From: CAZAFL01 sp964484465
GTDB lineage: Bacteria; Bacteroidota; Ignavibacteria; UBA10030; SZUA-254
Length of the DNA: 57,500 nt
NCBI GenBank assembly: GCA_964484465.1
Contig: CAZAFL010000022.1
Coordinates: forward strand, 1-57,500
Direction: 5' to 3'
Shown here: in pieces, positions 17,087-25,306 of the stretch
Layout: every line of letters starts with the position of its first letter
How positions within the stretch are numbered: position 1 is the stretch's first letter
The notes under the pieces: model-generated
What the model saw: only the letters and a program-made list of their open reading frames with translations
What the model was told of the DNA's origin: nothing
The model's database searches: none
Position numbers and translations under genes: made by a program

Positions 17087-17464
17087 ATGCCCGAAACAAT
17101 CATCACAACAATTCCTGAAAAGCCGAAACTCAACGAAGATATAGAATTGACTGAAAAGGCTGCGGATGAAATCAAGAGGATCAAGGCTCAGAATAATATC
17201 CCTGAGTCTCATGGACTGCGAGTCGGCGTCAAAGGAGGCGGCTGTTCGGGGTTGTCATATGTACTCGGATTCGATTCCGAATCGCACAAGGGAGATAAGA
17301 TTTTTCAAATGCACGGAATCACGGTGTTTGTCGATCCTAAGAGTTTATTTTACCTTTCCGGCACACAGCTCGATTTTCAGGACGGGTTGAACGGCAAAGG
17401 CTTCGTCTTTAATAATCCGCAGGCAAAGAAGACATGCGGCTGCGGAAGTTCATTCAGCGCATAA
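17087..17464 (+). CDS. HesB/IscA-type Fe-S carrier (SufA/ErpA-like)
   Basis: 125 residues. The A-type carrier cysteines are present: GGGCSGLSYVLGF and the C-terminal CGCGSSF. The rest, including GITVFVDPKSLFYLSGTQLDFQDGLNGKGFVFNNPQAKKTC, is typical. It carries clusters from the SufBCD scaffold to client proteins. The N-terminal roughly 20 residues are an extra, poorly conserved lead. A ribosome-binding sequence AAGGAGAAGG lies just upstream. Which member (SufA, ErpA, IscA) it is cannot be told by sequence. Confidence 0.94.
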   Translation: MPETIITTIPEKPKLNEDIELTEKAADEIKRIKAQNNIPESHGLRVGVKGGGCSGLSYVLGFDSESHKGDKIFQMHGITVFVDPKSLFYLSGTQLDFQDGLNGKGFVFNNPQAKKTCGCGSSFSA

Positions 17465-17497
17465 TTTCTCTGCCGGCTGTGAAGGAGTTGGCATGAG

Positions 17498-18217
17498 ATG
17501 AAGCGAAGGTCATTTCTTCAATCATCGTTTTTAGGTAGTTCATTCATCTTTCTAAATCTACAATCTCAGATTTCATCTACAGATATGATTCAATCATCAA
17601 AGGAGAACAATATGCCATTTACATTACCTGACTTACCCTATGCACAGGATGCACTGGAGCCATATATTGATAAAATGACGATGGAAATTCATCATGGCAA
17701 GCATCATGGTGCGTACGTTACTAATTTAAATAAGGCGGTCGAGAACACAGAATGGGCGAGCAAATCCATTGAAGAAATTGTCTCAAATGTTTCTAAATTA
17801 CCTCCGGCAGCGAGAAATAATGGCGGCGGACATTGGAATCACTCTCAATTCTGGCAATGGATGAAACCCAAAGGCGGCGGAACACCGGGAAGTGAACTTG
17901 GCAATGCAATCAACAAAGACTTTGGTTCATTCGATAAATTCAAGGAACAGTTCGGCAATGCGGGCATGACAAGGTTTGGCTCGGGCTGGGCATGGCTTAT
18001 CAAACAACACGGCAAGCTGGTGATCGCCTCCACACCAAACCAGGATAACCCATTGATGGATATTGCCGAGACGAAAGGCACACCTATTCTTGGTCTCGAT
18101 GTTTGGGAACATGCATACTATCTGAAGTATCAGAACCGGCGTGCAGATTATATCGCCGCATTCTGGAACGTTGTGAATTGGGATGAAGTAGCGAAGCGGT
18201 ATTCGTCAGCGAAATAA
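17498..18217 (+). CDS. Fe/Mn superoxide dismutase with Tat-like N-terminal extension
   Basis: 239 residues. The mature part has the SOD signatures: ligand His in IDKMTMEIHHGKHHGAYV, HWNHSQFWQWM, and DVWEHAYYLKYQNRRADYI. It converts superoxide to peroxide and oxygen. The full frame begins MKRRSFLQSSFLGSSFIFL, a twin-arginine followed by a hydrophobic run, like a Tat signal. A second in-frame ATG at 17612 starts exactly at the usual cytosolic SOD start (MPFTLPDLPY) and has its own strong AAAGGAG (about 17599-17604). The first ATG also has GAAGGAG at 17481-17487. Both forms may be made. The gene follows the SUF operon by 33 nt and ends before a strong terminator. Confidence 0.93.
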   Translation: MKRRSFLQSSFLGSSFIFLNLQSQISSTDMIQSSKENNMPFTLPDLPYAQDALEPYIDKMTMEIHHGKHHGAYVTNLNKAVENTEWASKSIEEIVSNVSKLPPAARNNGGGHWNHSQFWQWMKPKGGGTPGSELGNAINKDFGSFDKFKEQFGNAGMTRFGSGWAWLIKQHGKLVIASTPNQDNPLMDIAETKGTPILGLDVWEHAYYLKYQNRRADYIAAFWNVVNWDEVAKRYSSAK

Positions 18218-18246
18218 TTGACGCGTGATAGTTACAAAGAAGTTAC

Positions 18247-18272
18247 AAGGTCGGCATCTTGCCGACCTTTTT
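18247..18272 (+). terminator. Intrinsic terminator of the SUF-SOD transcription unit
   Basis: AAGGTCGGC (18247-18255), loop atctt, GCCGACCTT (18261-18269) and a T run. A perfect 9-bp stem makes this a textbook rho-independent terminator 30 nt after the SOD stop. Confidence 0.92.
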
Positions 18273-18323
18273 GTTTGGGATTGAAAATCATCATCTTTTT
18301 CGATTGATAAGCATAACTACTTC

Positions 18324-19526
18324 ATGAAAATGATTCCTTCGTCTGACGTTCTCACTGAACATCGCCCTTCGTGGATTTTACCACTTATCATTGTTTCAGA
18401 ATTCGCCGGGACTTCATTGTGGTTTGCCACCAATGCAGTTCTCCCGGATTTACAGAAAACTTTATCTCTAAGTTCGGATGGTGTTGGAATCATCACCTCA
18501 TCCGTACAATTTGGTTTCATTGTTGGGACGTTCTGTTTTGCCTTCTTCACGATAGCCGACCGTATTTCTCCCCGAAAATTATTCAGCTGCTGCTGTCTTG
18601 CTGGAGCTCTCTTCAATATTTCTGTTTATTTTTTCCCCTATAGCTTCACCATGTTACTACTTCTGAGATTCCTGACGGGATGCTGTCTGGCAGGAATTTA
18701 TCCGGTGGGAATGAAGATTGCTTCAGGATGGTTTCGTGAAGGTTTGGGGAACGCGTTGGGTTTTCTTGTCGGGTCACTCGTGTTGGGCACATCATTCCCA
18801 TTCTTGATCAGGAGTTTCAATTTTTTTGCTGCATGGAGTGAGGTGATTGTCGTAATATCTGCTATTGCTTTAGTCGGTGGAATTCTCATGCTGTTTGTTC
18901 CGGATGGCCCTTATCTTGGAAAATCTATCCAGTTCAACAGCGGGGCATTAAAGCTTATTTTTCAATCTAAGGAACTGCGGTCGGCGGCATTCGGTTATTT
19001 CGGTCACATGTGGGAGTTATATACGTTTTACGCGTTCGTTCCCTTTTACCTCTCAACATATTTTTCATTTCATCATCTTCAAAATATCAATCTGTCGTTT
19101 TGGTCATTCGTCATCATTGCATCGGGATGCATCGGGTGCATCGGAGGAGGGATCATTTCACGCTGGTTCGGGAGTGGACGTGTAGCGTGGGTGCAATTAT
19201 GCTGTTCAGGAATATGTTGCCTTTGTTCTCCGTTGTTGATTCATCTGCCTGTCGAGTTATTCCTTGGAGTGCTCATATTCTGGGGTATTGTTGTCGTGGG
19301 CGATTCCCCTCAGTTCTCGGCACTGATTGCTGCTGCTGCTCCCCGAGAATTAGTAGGTTCTGCCCTCACCATCGGAAACTCAATCGGTTTTGCAATTACC
19401 ATTGTGAGTATTGAAACAGTCTCATTCTTTTCCCGGTTCACCGCACCCGAATATATCTTTCTCATTCTCACAATCGGACCGCTCCTGGGTTTAATTTCCT
19501 TGTCGAGAATTGTTCTTCGAAGATGA
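18324..19526 (+). CDS. MFS transporter of unknown substrate
   Basis: 400 residues with about 12 hydrophobic helices. MFS features include the loop between helices 2 and 3 (FFTIADRISPRKLF), a Gly-rich helix 5 region (GNALGFLVGSLVLGTSFPFL) and a repeat of the pattern after the central loop. The N-terminus EFAGTSLWFATNAVLPDLQ resembles MFS proteins of the NarK-like/'CynX-like' part of the superfamily, but I cannot assign a substrate. It starts after the SOD terminator. No adjacent regulator or enzyme suggests a cargo. Confidence 0.85.
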   Translation: MKMIPSSDVLTEHRPSWILPLIIVSEFAGTSLWFATNAVLPDLQKTLSLSSDGVGIITSSVQFGFIVGTFCFAFFTIADRISPRKLFSCCCLAGALFNISVYFFPYSFTMLLLLRFLTGCCLAGIYPVGMKIASGWFREGLGNALGFLVGSLVLGTSFPFLIRSFNFFAAWSEVIVVISAIALVGGILMLFVPDGPYLGKSIQFNSGALKLIFQSKELRSAAFGYFGHMWELYTFYAFVPFYLSTYFSFHHLQNINLSFWSFVIIASGCIGCIGGGIISRWFGSGRVAWVQLCCSGICCLCSPLLIHLPVELFLGVLIFWGIVVVGDSPQFSALIAAAAPRELVGSALTIGNSIGFAITIVSIETVSFFSRFTAPEYIFLILTIGPLLGLISLSRIVLRR

Positions 19527-19536
19527 TTCTTAATTC

Positions 19537-19565
19537 TTGATTCCTAATCCAAAAACGTGTATTAT
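19537..19565 (+). promoter_or_regulatory. Candidate promoter for the small basic ORF and folP
   Basis: TTGATT (19537-19542), 17-nt spacer, TATTAT (19560-19565). The -10 box overlaps the left arm of a 9-bp inverted repeat (19564-19594). Confidence 0.5.
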
Positions 19566-19594
19566 GATACATCTATCGTAGAAAAATGTATCAT
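19564..19594. repeat. 9-bp perfect inverted repeat over the transcription start (operator or RNA hairpin)
   Basis: ATGATACAT (19564-19572), 13-nt loop, ATGTATCAT (19586-19594). It straddles the expected +1 of the promoter at 19537-19565 and ends 15 nt before the small basic ORF. It could be a repressor operator or a leader hairpin. There is no T tract, so it is not a terminator. Confidence 0.55.
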
Positions 19595-19609
19595 CATTGA
19601 AAGCATTGT

Positions 19610-19714
19610 ATGAACAAAAAGAAAATGAATGCAAGGAAAAAACACCGCAAGAACATCCGAAGGGTGAAGGCAAAACGGAAGGCAATGATGGCAAACGCCA
19701 AAAAGCCGGCGTGA
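19610..19714 (+). CDS. 34-residue highly basic mini-protein
   Basis: A 34-codon ATG-to-TGA frame. About half of the residues are Lys, Arg or His (MNKKKMNARKKHRKN, then IRRVKAKRKAMMANAKKPA), with no acidic residue. Its composition is that of a small RNA- or ribosome-binding peptide. It has a candidate promoter and lies 66 nt upstream of folP in the same direction. No strong ribosome-binding sequence is visible (GAAAGC at 19599-19604 is the best). I do not recognise a named family; similar Lys/Arg-rich mini-ORFs are often missed by gene callers. Confidence 0.5.
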   Translation: MNKKKMNARKKHRKNIRRVKAKRKAMMANAKKPA

Positions 19715-19779
19715 TGTTCTCGAAGGGTATCACAATGTGAAGGATACCTTTTAGCTGATTTGTCTGATGCAGTAGAATA

Positions 19780-20628
19780 TTGGTTGAGCAGGTGACACAT
19801 ACAACGTATGATTTTGGTTCGGTGAGCTATGACTTTGGTGAACGTACCTATCTCATGGCAATTCTCAATGTCACACCGGATTCATTTTCTGACGGCGGCA
19901 GGTATTATGATACGACAAAAGCTGTTGATCGCGGGCTTGCAATGGTGGACGAGGGCGCGGATTTTATTGATGTCGGAGGAGAATCGACGAGGCCCGGCGC
20001 TGAATCGGTTTCAATCGAGGAAGAGCTGCGCAGAGTTATTCCCGTTATCAAACAACTCGTGCAGGAAACGACAATCCCTGTTTCCATCGATACCTATAAA
20101 TCAGAAGTCGCCGAGCAGGCATTCGACGCAGGAGCAACCGTTGTCAACGATATCAGCGGGCTGCATTTTGATGCACATCTTGCAGACACAATAGCGAAAT
20201 ACCACGCATCTGTTGTCCTGATGCATATCAAAGGGTCGCCGCAAACGATGCAAGAGCACCCTCAGTATACGGATGTTATGGAGGAGATTTGTTCATATCT
20301 TCAGGAAAGTATTCATCACGCAGAAAGAAAAGGGATCGACCAGATTATCATCGACCCCGGCATCGGGTTCGGGAAGAATCTGTCTCATAATCTCGAAATT
20401 TTCCGCAGGCTAGGTGAACTTCAGAGGTTCGGGTATCCGGTTCTTGTCGGGCCATCTCGAAAATCGTTTATCGGGATGATTCTTGACGTTCCCATCGATG
20501 AACGACTCGAAGGAACAGCAGCAGCAGCAGCAGCAGCGATCATGAACGGCGCAAACATTGTTCGCGTCCATGATGTTAAAGAAATGAAACGTGTATTTAA
20601 AGTGATAGATGCAATTAAATATTGCTGA
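19780..20628 (+). CDS. folP: Dihydropteroate synthase
   Basis: 282 residues. It condenses p-aminobenzoate with the pterin pyrophosphate in folate synthesis. Family motifs are MAILNVTPDSFSDGG, DFIDVGGESTRPGA, VVNDISGL, the Asp-Pro-Gly region IIIDPGIGFGKNLSHNLEIF, GPSRKSFIG and the C-terminal NIVRVHDV. The first codon appears to be TTG (19780); a GTG at 19792 is an alternative and neither has a clear ribosome-binding site. The folP-cdaA neighbour pair is common in the Bacteroidota/Chlorobiota group. Confidence 0.95.
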   Translation: MVEQVTHTTYDFGSVSYDFGERTYLMAILNVTPDSFSDGGRYYDTTKAVDRGLAMVDEGADFIDVGGESTRPGAESVSIEEELRRVIPVIKQLVQETTIPVSIDTYKSEVAEQAFDAGATVVNDISGLHFDAHLADTIAKYHASVVLMHIKGSPQTMQEHPQYTDVMEEICSYLQESIHHAERKGIDQIIIDPGIGFGKNLSHNLEIFRRLGELQRFGYPVLVGPSRKSFIGMILDVPIDERLEGTAAAAAAAIMNGANIVRVHDVKEMKRVFKVIDAIKYC

Positions 20629-20685
20629 ACAGTCGATGTTATATGTATGAATTATTTATACATTACTCGAAACATTGTCTAATTC

Positions 20686-21501
20686 ATGGAACTTTTTAAA
20701 ATAGGGTTTCTCCCCGTCACCTTTATCGATGTGATCGATATTGCGCTGGTATCATTTATTTTTTATAAACTCTACATGGTCATGAGGGGAACCGTCGCCG
20801 CTCAGATTTTTGTAGGGCTGGTGCTGATTATCGGGTTTTCATTTATTGCCCAGGCGATTAATTTTAAAGCGATGAGCTGGATTCTCAGAACGCTGACTGA
20901 TATCTGGGTGATTGCATTCATCGTTCTGTTTCAGCCCGAGCTTCGGAGGTTGCTGGTTCTTGTAGGAAGAAACAGAGTTGTGAGAATGTTCCTGCGGCTC
21001 AATGTGGAGGAATCCATTGAAGAGATCGCAGGAGCTGCAGCAGAGCTTGCACGAAAGCATCATGGCATGCTTGCTGTTATAGTGAGGGCAACGGGTCTGA
21101 GAACTTCCGTGGAAACGGGTCTTTCTCTTCAGGCAAGAATCAGCAAGCCTCTCATCGTGTCAATTTTCAATCCCCGGTCGCCTCTTCATGACGGGGCAAT
21201 CGTTGTGCGAGACCGCGTCATTGAGTCTGCCCGTGTTACGTTGCCACTTTCTCAGACCGCGTCGATCGGAGACCTTGTGCTCGGTATGAGGCATCGTGCG
21301 GCGCTCGGTATTTCTGAGCAGGCCGATGTTGTTGCCGTTATCGTATCTGAGGAGACCGGCACTATTTCGATTGCCGACAACGGCGTGTTGCTTCGTGGAC
21401 TTTCGACGCAGGATTTACGACAAGAGCTTCGTGCCAGGCTCGCATCTCCTCCTGAACGATCGGTGAAATCAATTTGGAGCATCCTTCGCGCCAATGCTTA
21501 A
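20686..21501 (+). CDS. cdaA: Diadenylate cyclase (c-di-AMP synthase, CdaA type)
   Basis: 271 residues. The N-terminal part has three membrane helices (about 5-27, 37-58 and 68-84). The DisA_N catalytic domain follows with the two signature motifs DGA (LHDGAIVVRDRV) and RHR (GMRHRAALGISEQ), then VSEETGTISIADNG. It makes the second messenger c-di-AMP from two ATP. There is no CdaR or GlmM neighbour as in Firmicutes; instead it follows folP. An imperfect inverted repeat (ATGTAT-N9-ATACAT) lies between the two genes at 20643-20663. The next gene overlaps by 8 nt. Confidence 0.95.
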   Translation: MELFKIGFLPVTFIDVIDIALVSFIFYKLYMVMRGTVAAQIFVGLVLIIGFSFIAQAINFKAMSWILRTLTDIWVIAFIVLFQPELRRLLVLVGRNRVVRMFLRLNVEESIEEIAGAAAELARKHHGMLAVIVRATGLRTSVETGLSLQARISKPLIVSIFNPRSPLHDGAIVVRDRVIESARVTLPLSQTASIGDLVLGMRHRAALGISEQADVVAVIVSEETGTISIADNGVLLRGLSTQDLRQELRARLASPPERSVKSIWSILRANA

Positions 21502-22186
21502 TCGTAGTAATAAATTCGCTGAACACGATTTTCGACCAGGACGAAAATCAGGAAGACTGTATGACGTCGAACGTGAGGATATGATCAACCTTTTGACACA
21601 ACGGGGAATACAGGATAAAGAATTGCTCAGAGCTATGAGCCTGGTTGATCGGCATGAATTTGTTCAGGCGCCGTTCGGGAACAGAGCGTACGAGGATTCC
21701 GCGCTTCCTATCGGTCATTCTCAAACAATTTCTCAGCCGTACACTGTGGCGTTCATGACGCAATGCCTGGAAATTAGACAAGGCGACAAAGTTTTGGAAA
21801 TCGGTACAGGGTCCGGCTATCAGGCTGCAATTCTTTCCGAAATGGGTGCGCGCGTTTTCACCATCGAGCGACACATGGATCTGTTGACGCAGGCCCGGAA
21901 AAGGTTCGAGAAACTTAACTATGAAATTGCATCGAAATGCGGTGATGGGACAATCGGATGGAAGGAATTCTCTCCGTTTGATAAAATCATGGTGACTGCC
22001 GGTGCTCCCGAGATTCCGGAACCTCTCCTCGGACAATTAAAGGAAGGCGGATTGCTTGTGATCCCCATCGGTGATTTGGAAGTTCAGAACCTTCACGTCG
22101 TCAAACGTTCAGGTATTCATTTTGAAACAAAGGAAATTGTTGGATTTAAATTTGTTCCTCTCATTGGCAAGAGAGGGTGGAAATAA
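21494..22186 (+). CDS. pcm: Protein-L-isoaspartate O-methyltransferase
   Basis: 230 residues. It methylates L-isoaspartyl residues with S-adenosylmethionine so that damaged proteins can be repaired. Features are YEDSALPIGHSQTISQPYTVAFMT, the SAM-binding VLEIGTGSGYQAAIL and the later PFDKIMVTAGAPEIPEPLLGQL. It overlaps cdaA by 8 nt, so the two are translationally coupled. The N-terminal extension of about 15 residues is slightly longer than in E. coli. Confidence 0.95.
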   Translation: MLNRSNKFAEHDFRPGRKSGRLYDVEREDMINLLTQRGIQDKELLRAMSLVDRHEFVQAPFGNRAYEDSALPIGHSQTISQPYTVAFMTQCLEIRQGDKVLEIGTGSGYQAAILSEMGARVFTIERHMDLLTQARKRFEKLNYEIASKCGDGTIGWKEFSPFDKIMVTAGAPEIPEPLLGQLKEGGLLVIPIGDLEVQNLHVVKRSGIHFETKEIVGFKFVPLIGKRGWK

Positions 22187-22200
22187 AATCTTCGTTGTAA

Positions 22201-23202
22201 ATGTGTTACTCATGGTATACTGTTTCAGTTGTTGTATCTCCTGCCTTGAACACGCAATCCCGATTAGCTGAATCCAAAGTTTTACCGCGTGTGTTGGTTC
22301 TTGTAGGTCCAACCGCGTCAGGCAAGACTTCTATCTCGTTAGATATTGCAGAACGTCTGAATGGAGAAATTATTTCCGCTGACTCCCGCCAAATCTTTAA
22401 GCACATGAATGTCGGGACGGCAAAGCCTTCTACCGATGATTGCAGACGCGTAAAGCACTATTTCATCGATATGCTTGCCCCCGATGAAGAATATAACTCC
22501 GGGACCTTCGGTATTGAAGGTCGAGAAATCATTAAAAAAATCCTGAAACGAAAAAAGGTTCCTCTCGTAGTCGGCGGATCGGGATTATATATGCAGGCGC
22601 TCATCGACGGTTTCTTTGAGGGTCCTTCAGCAGATCAATCATTACGGCAGAAACTGAATGACCGTTTGAAACGTGAGGGCATACAGTCATTACTTGGAGA
22701 ACTGACTTCGGTTGACCCGGTTGCTGCTTCGAACATGCTTCCTACCAATATCAGAAGGATTATTCGTGCGCTGGAAGTATACTATCTCACGGGTATGCCG
22801 ATTTCCCGACTTCAGCAGGAACGGCCGTCAATTCAATTTACTCCTTTTTTTGCGGGTCTAGCTTGGAAGAGGGAGTTATTATACGAACGAATCAATTCAC
22901 GGATTGATTGGATGTTGCATGCCGGGCTGATTGAGGAGGTACGTCATCTACAAAGGCTCGGATACACACACCAACTTAACGCGTTGCAGACCGTAGGATA
23001 CAAGGAAGCCTTTAAGTATCTCGATGGAGCGTTGACATATGAGCGGATGACTGAGCTGATCAAACAAAACTCCCGGCGGTATGCAAAACGACAATTAACA
23101 TGGTTTCGACGTGATCGGCGAATTCATTGGTTTACGCTCCGAAGTGAAAAGGAATTTCCACGGGTTGCCGGAAAAATTTCGCATGCATTCTTATCGCAAT
23201 AA
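22201..23202 (+). CDS. miaA: tRNA dimethylallyltransferase
   Basis: 333 residues. It transfers a dimethylallyl group to A37 of tRNAs that read UNN codons. Motifs are the P-loop GPTASGKTSISLDIAERL, EIISADSRQIFKHMNVGTAKPS, and the catalytic-core residues around VGGSGLYMQALIDGFF. The ATG at 22201 gives about 33 residues before the P-loop, longer than usual (about 10), so the real start may be the TTG at 22246 or a later codon. It is 14 nt after pcm and is followed by the tRNA-Pro gene. Confidence 0.95.
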   Translation: MCYSWYTVSVVVSPALNTQSRLAESKVLPRVLVLVGPTASGKTSISLDIAERLNGEIISADSRQIFKHMNVGTAKPSTDDCRRVKHYFIDMLAPDEEYNSGTFGIEGREIIKKILKRKKVPLVVGGSGLYMQALIDGFFEGPSADQSLRQKLNDRLKREGIQSLLGELTSVDPVAASNMLPTNIRRIIRALEVYYLTGMPISRLQQERPSIQFTPFFAGLAWKRELLYERINSRIDWMLHAGLIEEVRHLQRLGYTHQLNALQTVGYKEAFKYLDGALTYERMTELIKQNSRRYAKRQLTWFRRDRRIHWFTLRSEKEFPRVAGKISHAFLSQ

Positions 23203-23246
23203 AGTTGCACTATTCTAACAACCCCACCTTCCCGGGGCAATAAACC

Positions 23247-23275
23247 TTGCATTGAGTTGTGTTTTTTTATATATT
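23247..23275 (+). promoter_or_regulatory. Candidate promoter of the tRNA-Pro gene
   Basis: TTGCAT (23247-23252), 17-nt spacer, TATATT (23270-23275). The tRNA begins about 24 nt after the expected start site, the usual short leader of a tRNA gene. Confidence 0.65.
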
Positions 23276-23305
23276 TCTTGCAGGATGTAGTTTTTTAGTG
23301 ATCAA

Positions 23306-23380
23306 CGGGGCGTGGCTCAGCCCGGCTAGAGCGCTTGGTTCGGGACCAAGAGGTCGGCGGTTCGAATCCGCCCGCCCCGA
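23306..23380 (+). tRNA. tRNA-Pro (anticodon CGG)
   Basis: A full cloverleaf can be drawn: acceptor CGGGGCG with CGCCCCG, D arm GCTC/GAGC, anticodon stem CTTGG/CCAAG with loop TTCGGGA, five-base variable loop, T arm GGCGG-TTCGAAT-CCGCC and discriminator A. Anticodon CGG reads CCG (Pro). The 3' CCA is not encoded. Confidence 0.95.
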
Positions 23381-23489
23381 CTTACGGAACGACGGTATGA
23401 GTGCATCAAACAAATTATCGGAGAGGGAAGACTACTCGTTGAAGTGAACATGCCGAAGTATTTTTATTAACCCATCCTCCCGAAACTGC

Positions 23490-23915
23490 TTGGATCCTTC
23501 CAACGTCAACATCCTCATCGTAGAAGATAATCTTGCACACCTCAAGATTACTCAGTATGTTCTGCGGCAAAGTAATATTCAGGCAAATTATTTCGTCGTT
23601 CGTGACGGCCAGGAGGCGTTGGACTTCCTGTTTCAAAAGGATTCCTTTTCGGATAATTCAAAATTCCCACGCCCCGACCTTATTCTTCTTGACCTCAACC
23701 TTCCGAAGCGCGACGGCAGGGAGGTTCTGAAAATTATTAAAACAGATTCGGTATTACAAACTATTCCCGTCGTTATTGTTAGTACTTCAGACCGTGTGGA
23801 AGACGTTTCGTATGCGTTCGATACTGGAGCAGTTGCCTACATCAGCAAATCGAGTGGGTTTGACAAATTCAACGATCAGCTTGCCGGGGTGACCAAATAC
23901 ATCCAGGGAAAATAA
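23490..23915 (+). CDS. Stand-alone CheY-like response regulator (Rcp1-like)
   Basis: 141 residues, a receiver domain only. Visible are the acidic pocket VEDN, the phospho-acceptor Asp in LILLDLNLPKRDGREVL, the Thr/Ser switch VIVSTSD and the Lys in AYISKSSGF. The LNLPKRDG motif and the longer loop after the beta-2 strand resemble Rcp1-type regulators that pair with hybrid histidine kinases. The only usable start in the open frame is TTG (23490); the nearest upstream in-frame stop is at 23445. No kinase is adjacent. Confidence 0.85.
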   Translation: MDPSNVNILIVEDNLAHLKITQYVLRQSNIQANYFVVRDGQEALDFLFQKDSFSDNSKFPRPDLILLDLNLPKRDGREVLKIIKTDSVLQTIPVVIVSTSDRVEDVSYAFDTGAVAYISKSSGFDKFNDQLAGVTKYIQGK

Positions 23916-23937
23916 GGCGGACTGTCAGAAATGCGCT

Positions 23938-23966
23938 TTGAAACTTCCCCCGGAATTTTGTATTAT
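23938..23966 (+). promoter_or_regulatory. Candidate promoter of der
   Basis: TTGAAA (23938-23943), 17-nt spacer, TATTAT (23961-23966), 24 nt before the der ATG. Confidence 0.55.
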
Positions 23967-23989
23967 GCGCACACATTTCACACTGATGT

Positions 23990-25306
23990 ATGTCACAAAT
24001 CCTCGCAATCATAGGGCGTCCGAACGTCGGCAAATCTACCCTGTTCAACAGGATTGTCGGCGCGCGGGATGCCATAGTGCATGATGAACCGGGCGTTACA
24101 CGTGACCGGCACTATGCAACGACCGAATGGTCAGGCAAAACATTCACCATTATCGATACCGGTGGTTATGTTCCGGATTCGTCCGACCTTTTTGAGAAGG
24201 CAATCCGTGAGCAGGCAAAAATTGCAATCGATGAGGCAAGCGCGATTGTCTTTATGGTAGATGCAACATCGGGCATCACTACACTCGACGAAGAGCTTGC
24301 AGGGATTTTACGCAGGTCGAAAAAAACAATTCATCTCGTCGTCAATAAAGTTGATACCGATAAACGGGAAGCCGAAGCGGGACAATTTTACAAACTGGGA
24401 CTCGGCGAACCGATATCAGTCTCGGCACTTGTCGGAAGGAACATTGGTGACTTTCTCGATGAGATTACCAAGAATTTTTCGAATAATGGAAAAACTGACG
24501 AGAACGACCAGCAGTTAAAGCTTGCGATTGTCGGTAAGCCGAATGTCGGGAAATCTTCACTCGTCAACGCTCTTCTTGGAAAGACCCGGACGATCGTCAC
24601 CAATATCCCCGGTACAACCCGCGATTCCATAGATTCGGTGTTGAAGCATCAAAAAGAAGAGATTCTTTTGATTGATACCGCAGGACTCCGGCGGAAAAGT
24701 CGGGTGAAAGAAAGCATTGAATTTTATAGCACTCTTCGAGCAATCAAAAGCATCGAGAGATGTAATGTAGCAATTCTGATGGTTGATGCTTCAAAGGGAA
24801 TAGACAAACAGGATTTACGGATTGTGGAAAATATTGTTGAACACCGACGAGGACTCGTACTTGCTGCGAATAAATGGGACCTTGTCGAAAAGAATGATCA
24901 AACGGCCAAGGTGTACGAACAGTCATTGCGTCATTTGTTGAGAATGTACGATTATATTCCGATTGTTTTCATTTCTGCATTGGAGAAACAGCGGATTTTT
25001 AAGCTTATCGATATCGCCAAAAAAGTTTTTGAAGAACAAAACAAACGGATACCGACGAACAAACTCAATAAAGTATTGCTGAAGGAAATCCAGACAACTC
25101 CTCCTTCCTCGGCGAGCGGAAAAGACATAAATCTTAATTACATCACGCAGGTGAAAACGAACCCGCCGGCATTCTCATTTTTTGCGAATGAACCTCTCCT
25201 CATCCAGGACAAATACAAGCGCTTTCTCGAGCGTAAGTTACGGGAACATTTTGGGTTCGACGGCGTGCCAGTGAGTTTGTATTTCCGGAAGAAAAACAAA
25301 AAATGA
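23990..25306 (+). CDS. der: Ribosome-assembly GTPase Der (EngA)
   Basis: 438 residues with two tandem G domains and a C-terminal KH-like domain. G-domain 1 has GRPNVGKST, DTGGY and NKVD; domain 2 (from about 180) has GKPNVGKSS, DTAGLRRKSRV and NKWD. It is needed for maturation of the 50S subunit. The ATG at 23990 gives MSQILAIIGRPNVGKS, the expected start. The stop overlaps the next start by 4 nt (ATGA). Confidence 0.97.
   Translation: MSQILAIIGRPNVGKSTLFNRIVGARDAIVHDEPGVTRDRHYATTEWSGKTFTIIDTGGYVPDSSDLFEKAIREQAKIAIDEASAIVFMVDATSGITTLDEELAGILRRSKKTIHLVVNKVDTDKREAEAGQFYKLGLGEPISVSALVGRNIGDFLDEITKNFSNNGKTDENDQQLKLAIVGKPNVGKSSLVNALLGKTRTIVTNIPGTTRDSIDSVLKHQKEEILLIDTAGLRRKSRVKESIEFYSTLRAIKSIERCNVAILMVDASKGIDKQDLRIVENIVEHRRGLVLAANKWDLVEKNDQTAKVYEQSLRHLLRMYDYIPIVFISALEKQRIFKLIDIAKKVFEEQNKRIPTNKLNKVLLKEIQTTPPSSASGKDINLNYITQVKTNPPAFSFFANEPLLIQDKYKRFLERKLREHFGFDGVPVSLYFRKKNKK

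Noticed and set aside
18281..18309. TTGAAA-17-TTGATA before the MFS gene
   Set aside because: The -10 lacks the TA of TANNTT and the leader would be too short; too weak to list as a promoter.
21548..22036. A 162-codon minus-strand frame opposite pcm
   Set aside because: Fully inside the pcm gene on the other strand, no signature motif.
23259..23447. A 62-codon plus-strand frame over the tRNA-Pro gene
   Set aside because: Most of it translates the tRNA itself; the tRNA fold explains the sequence.
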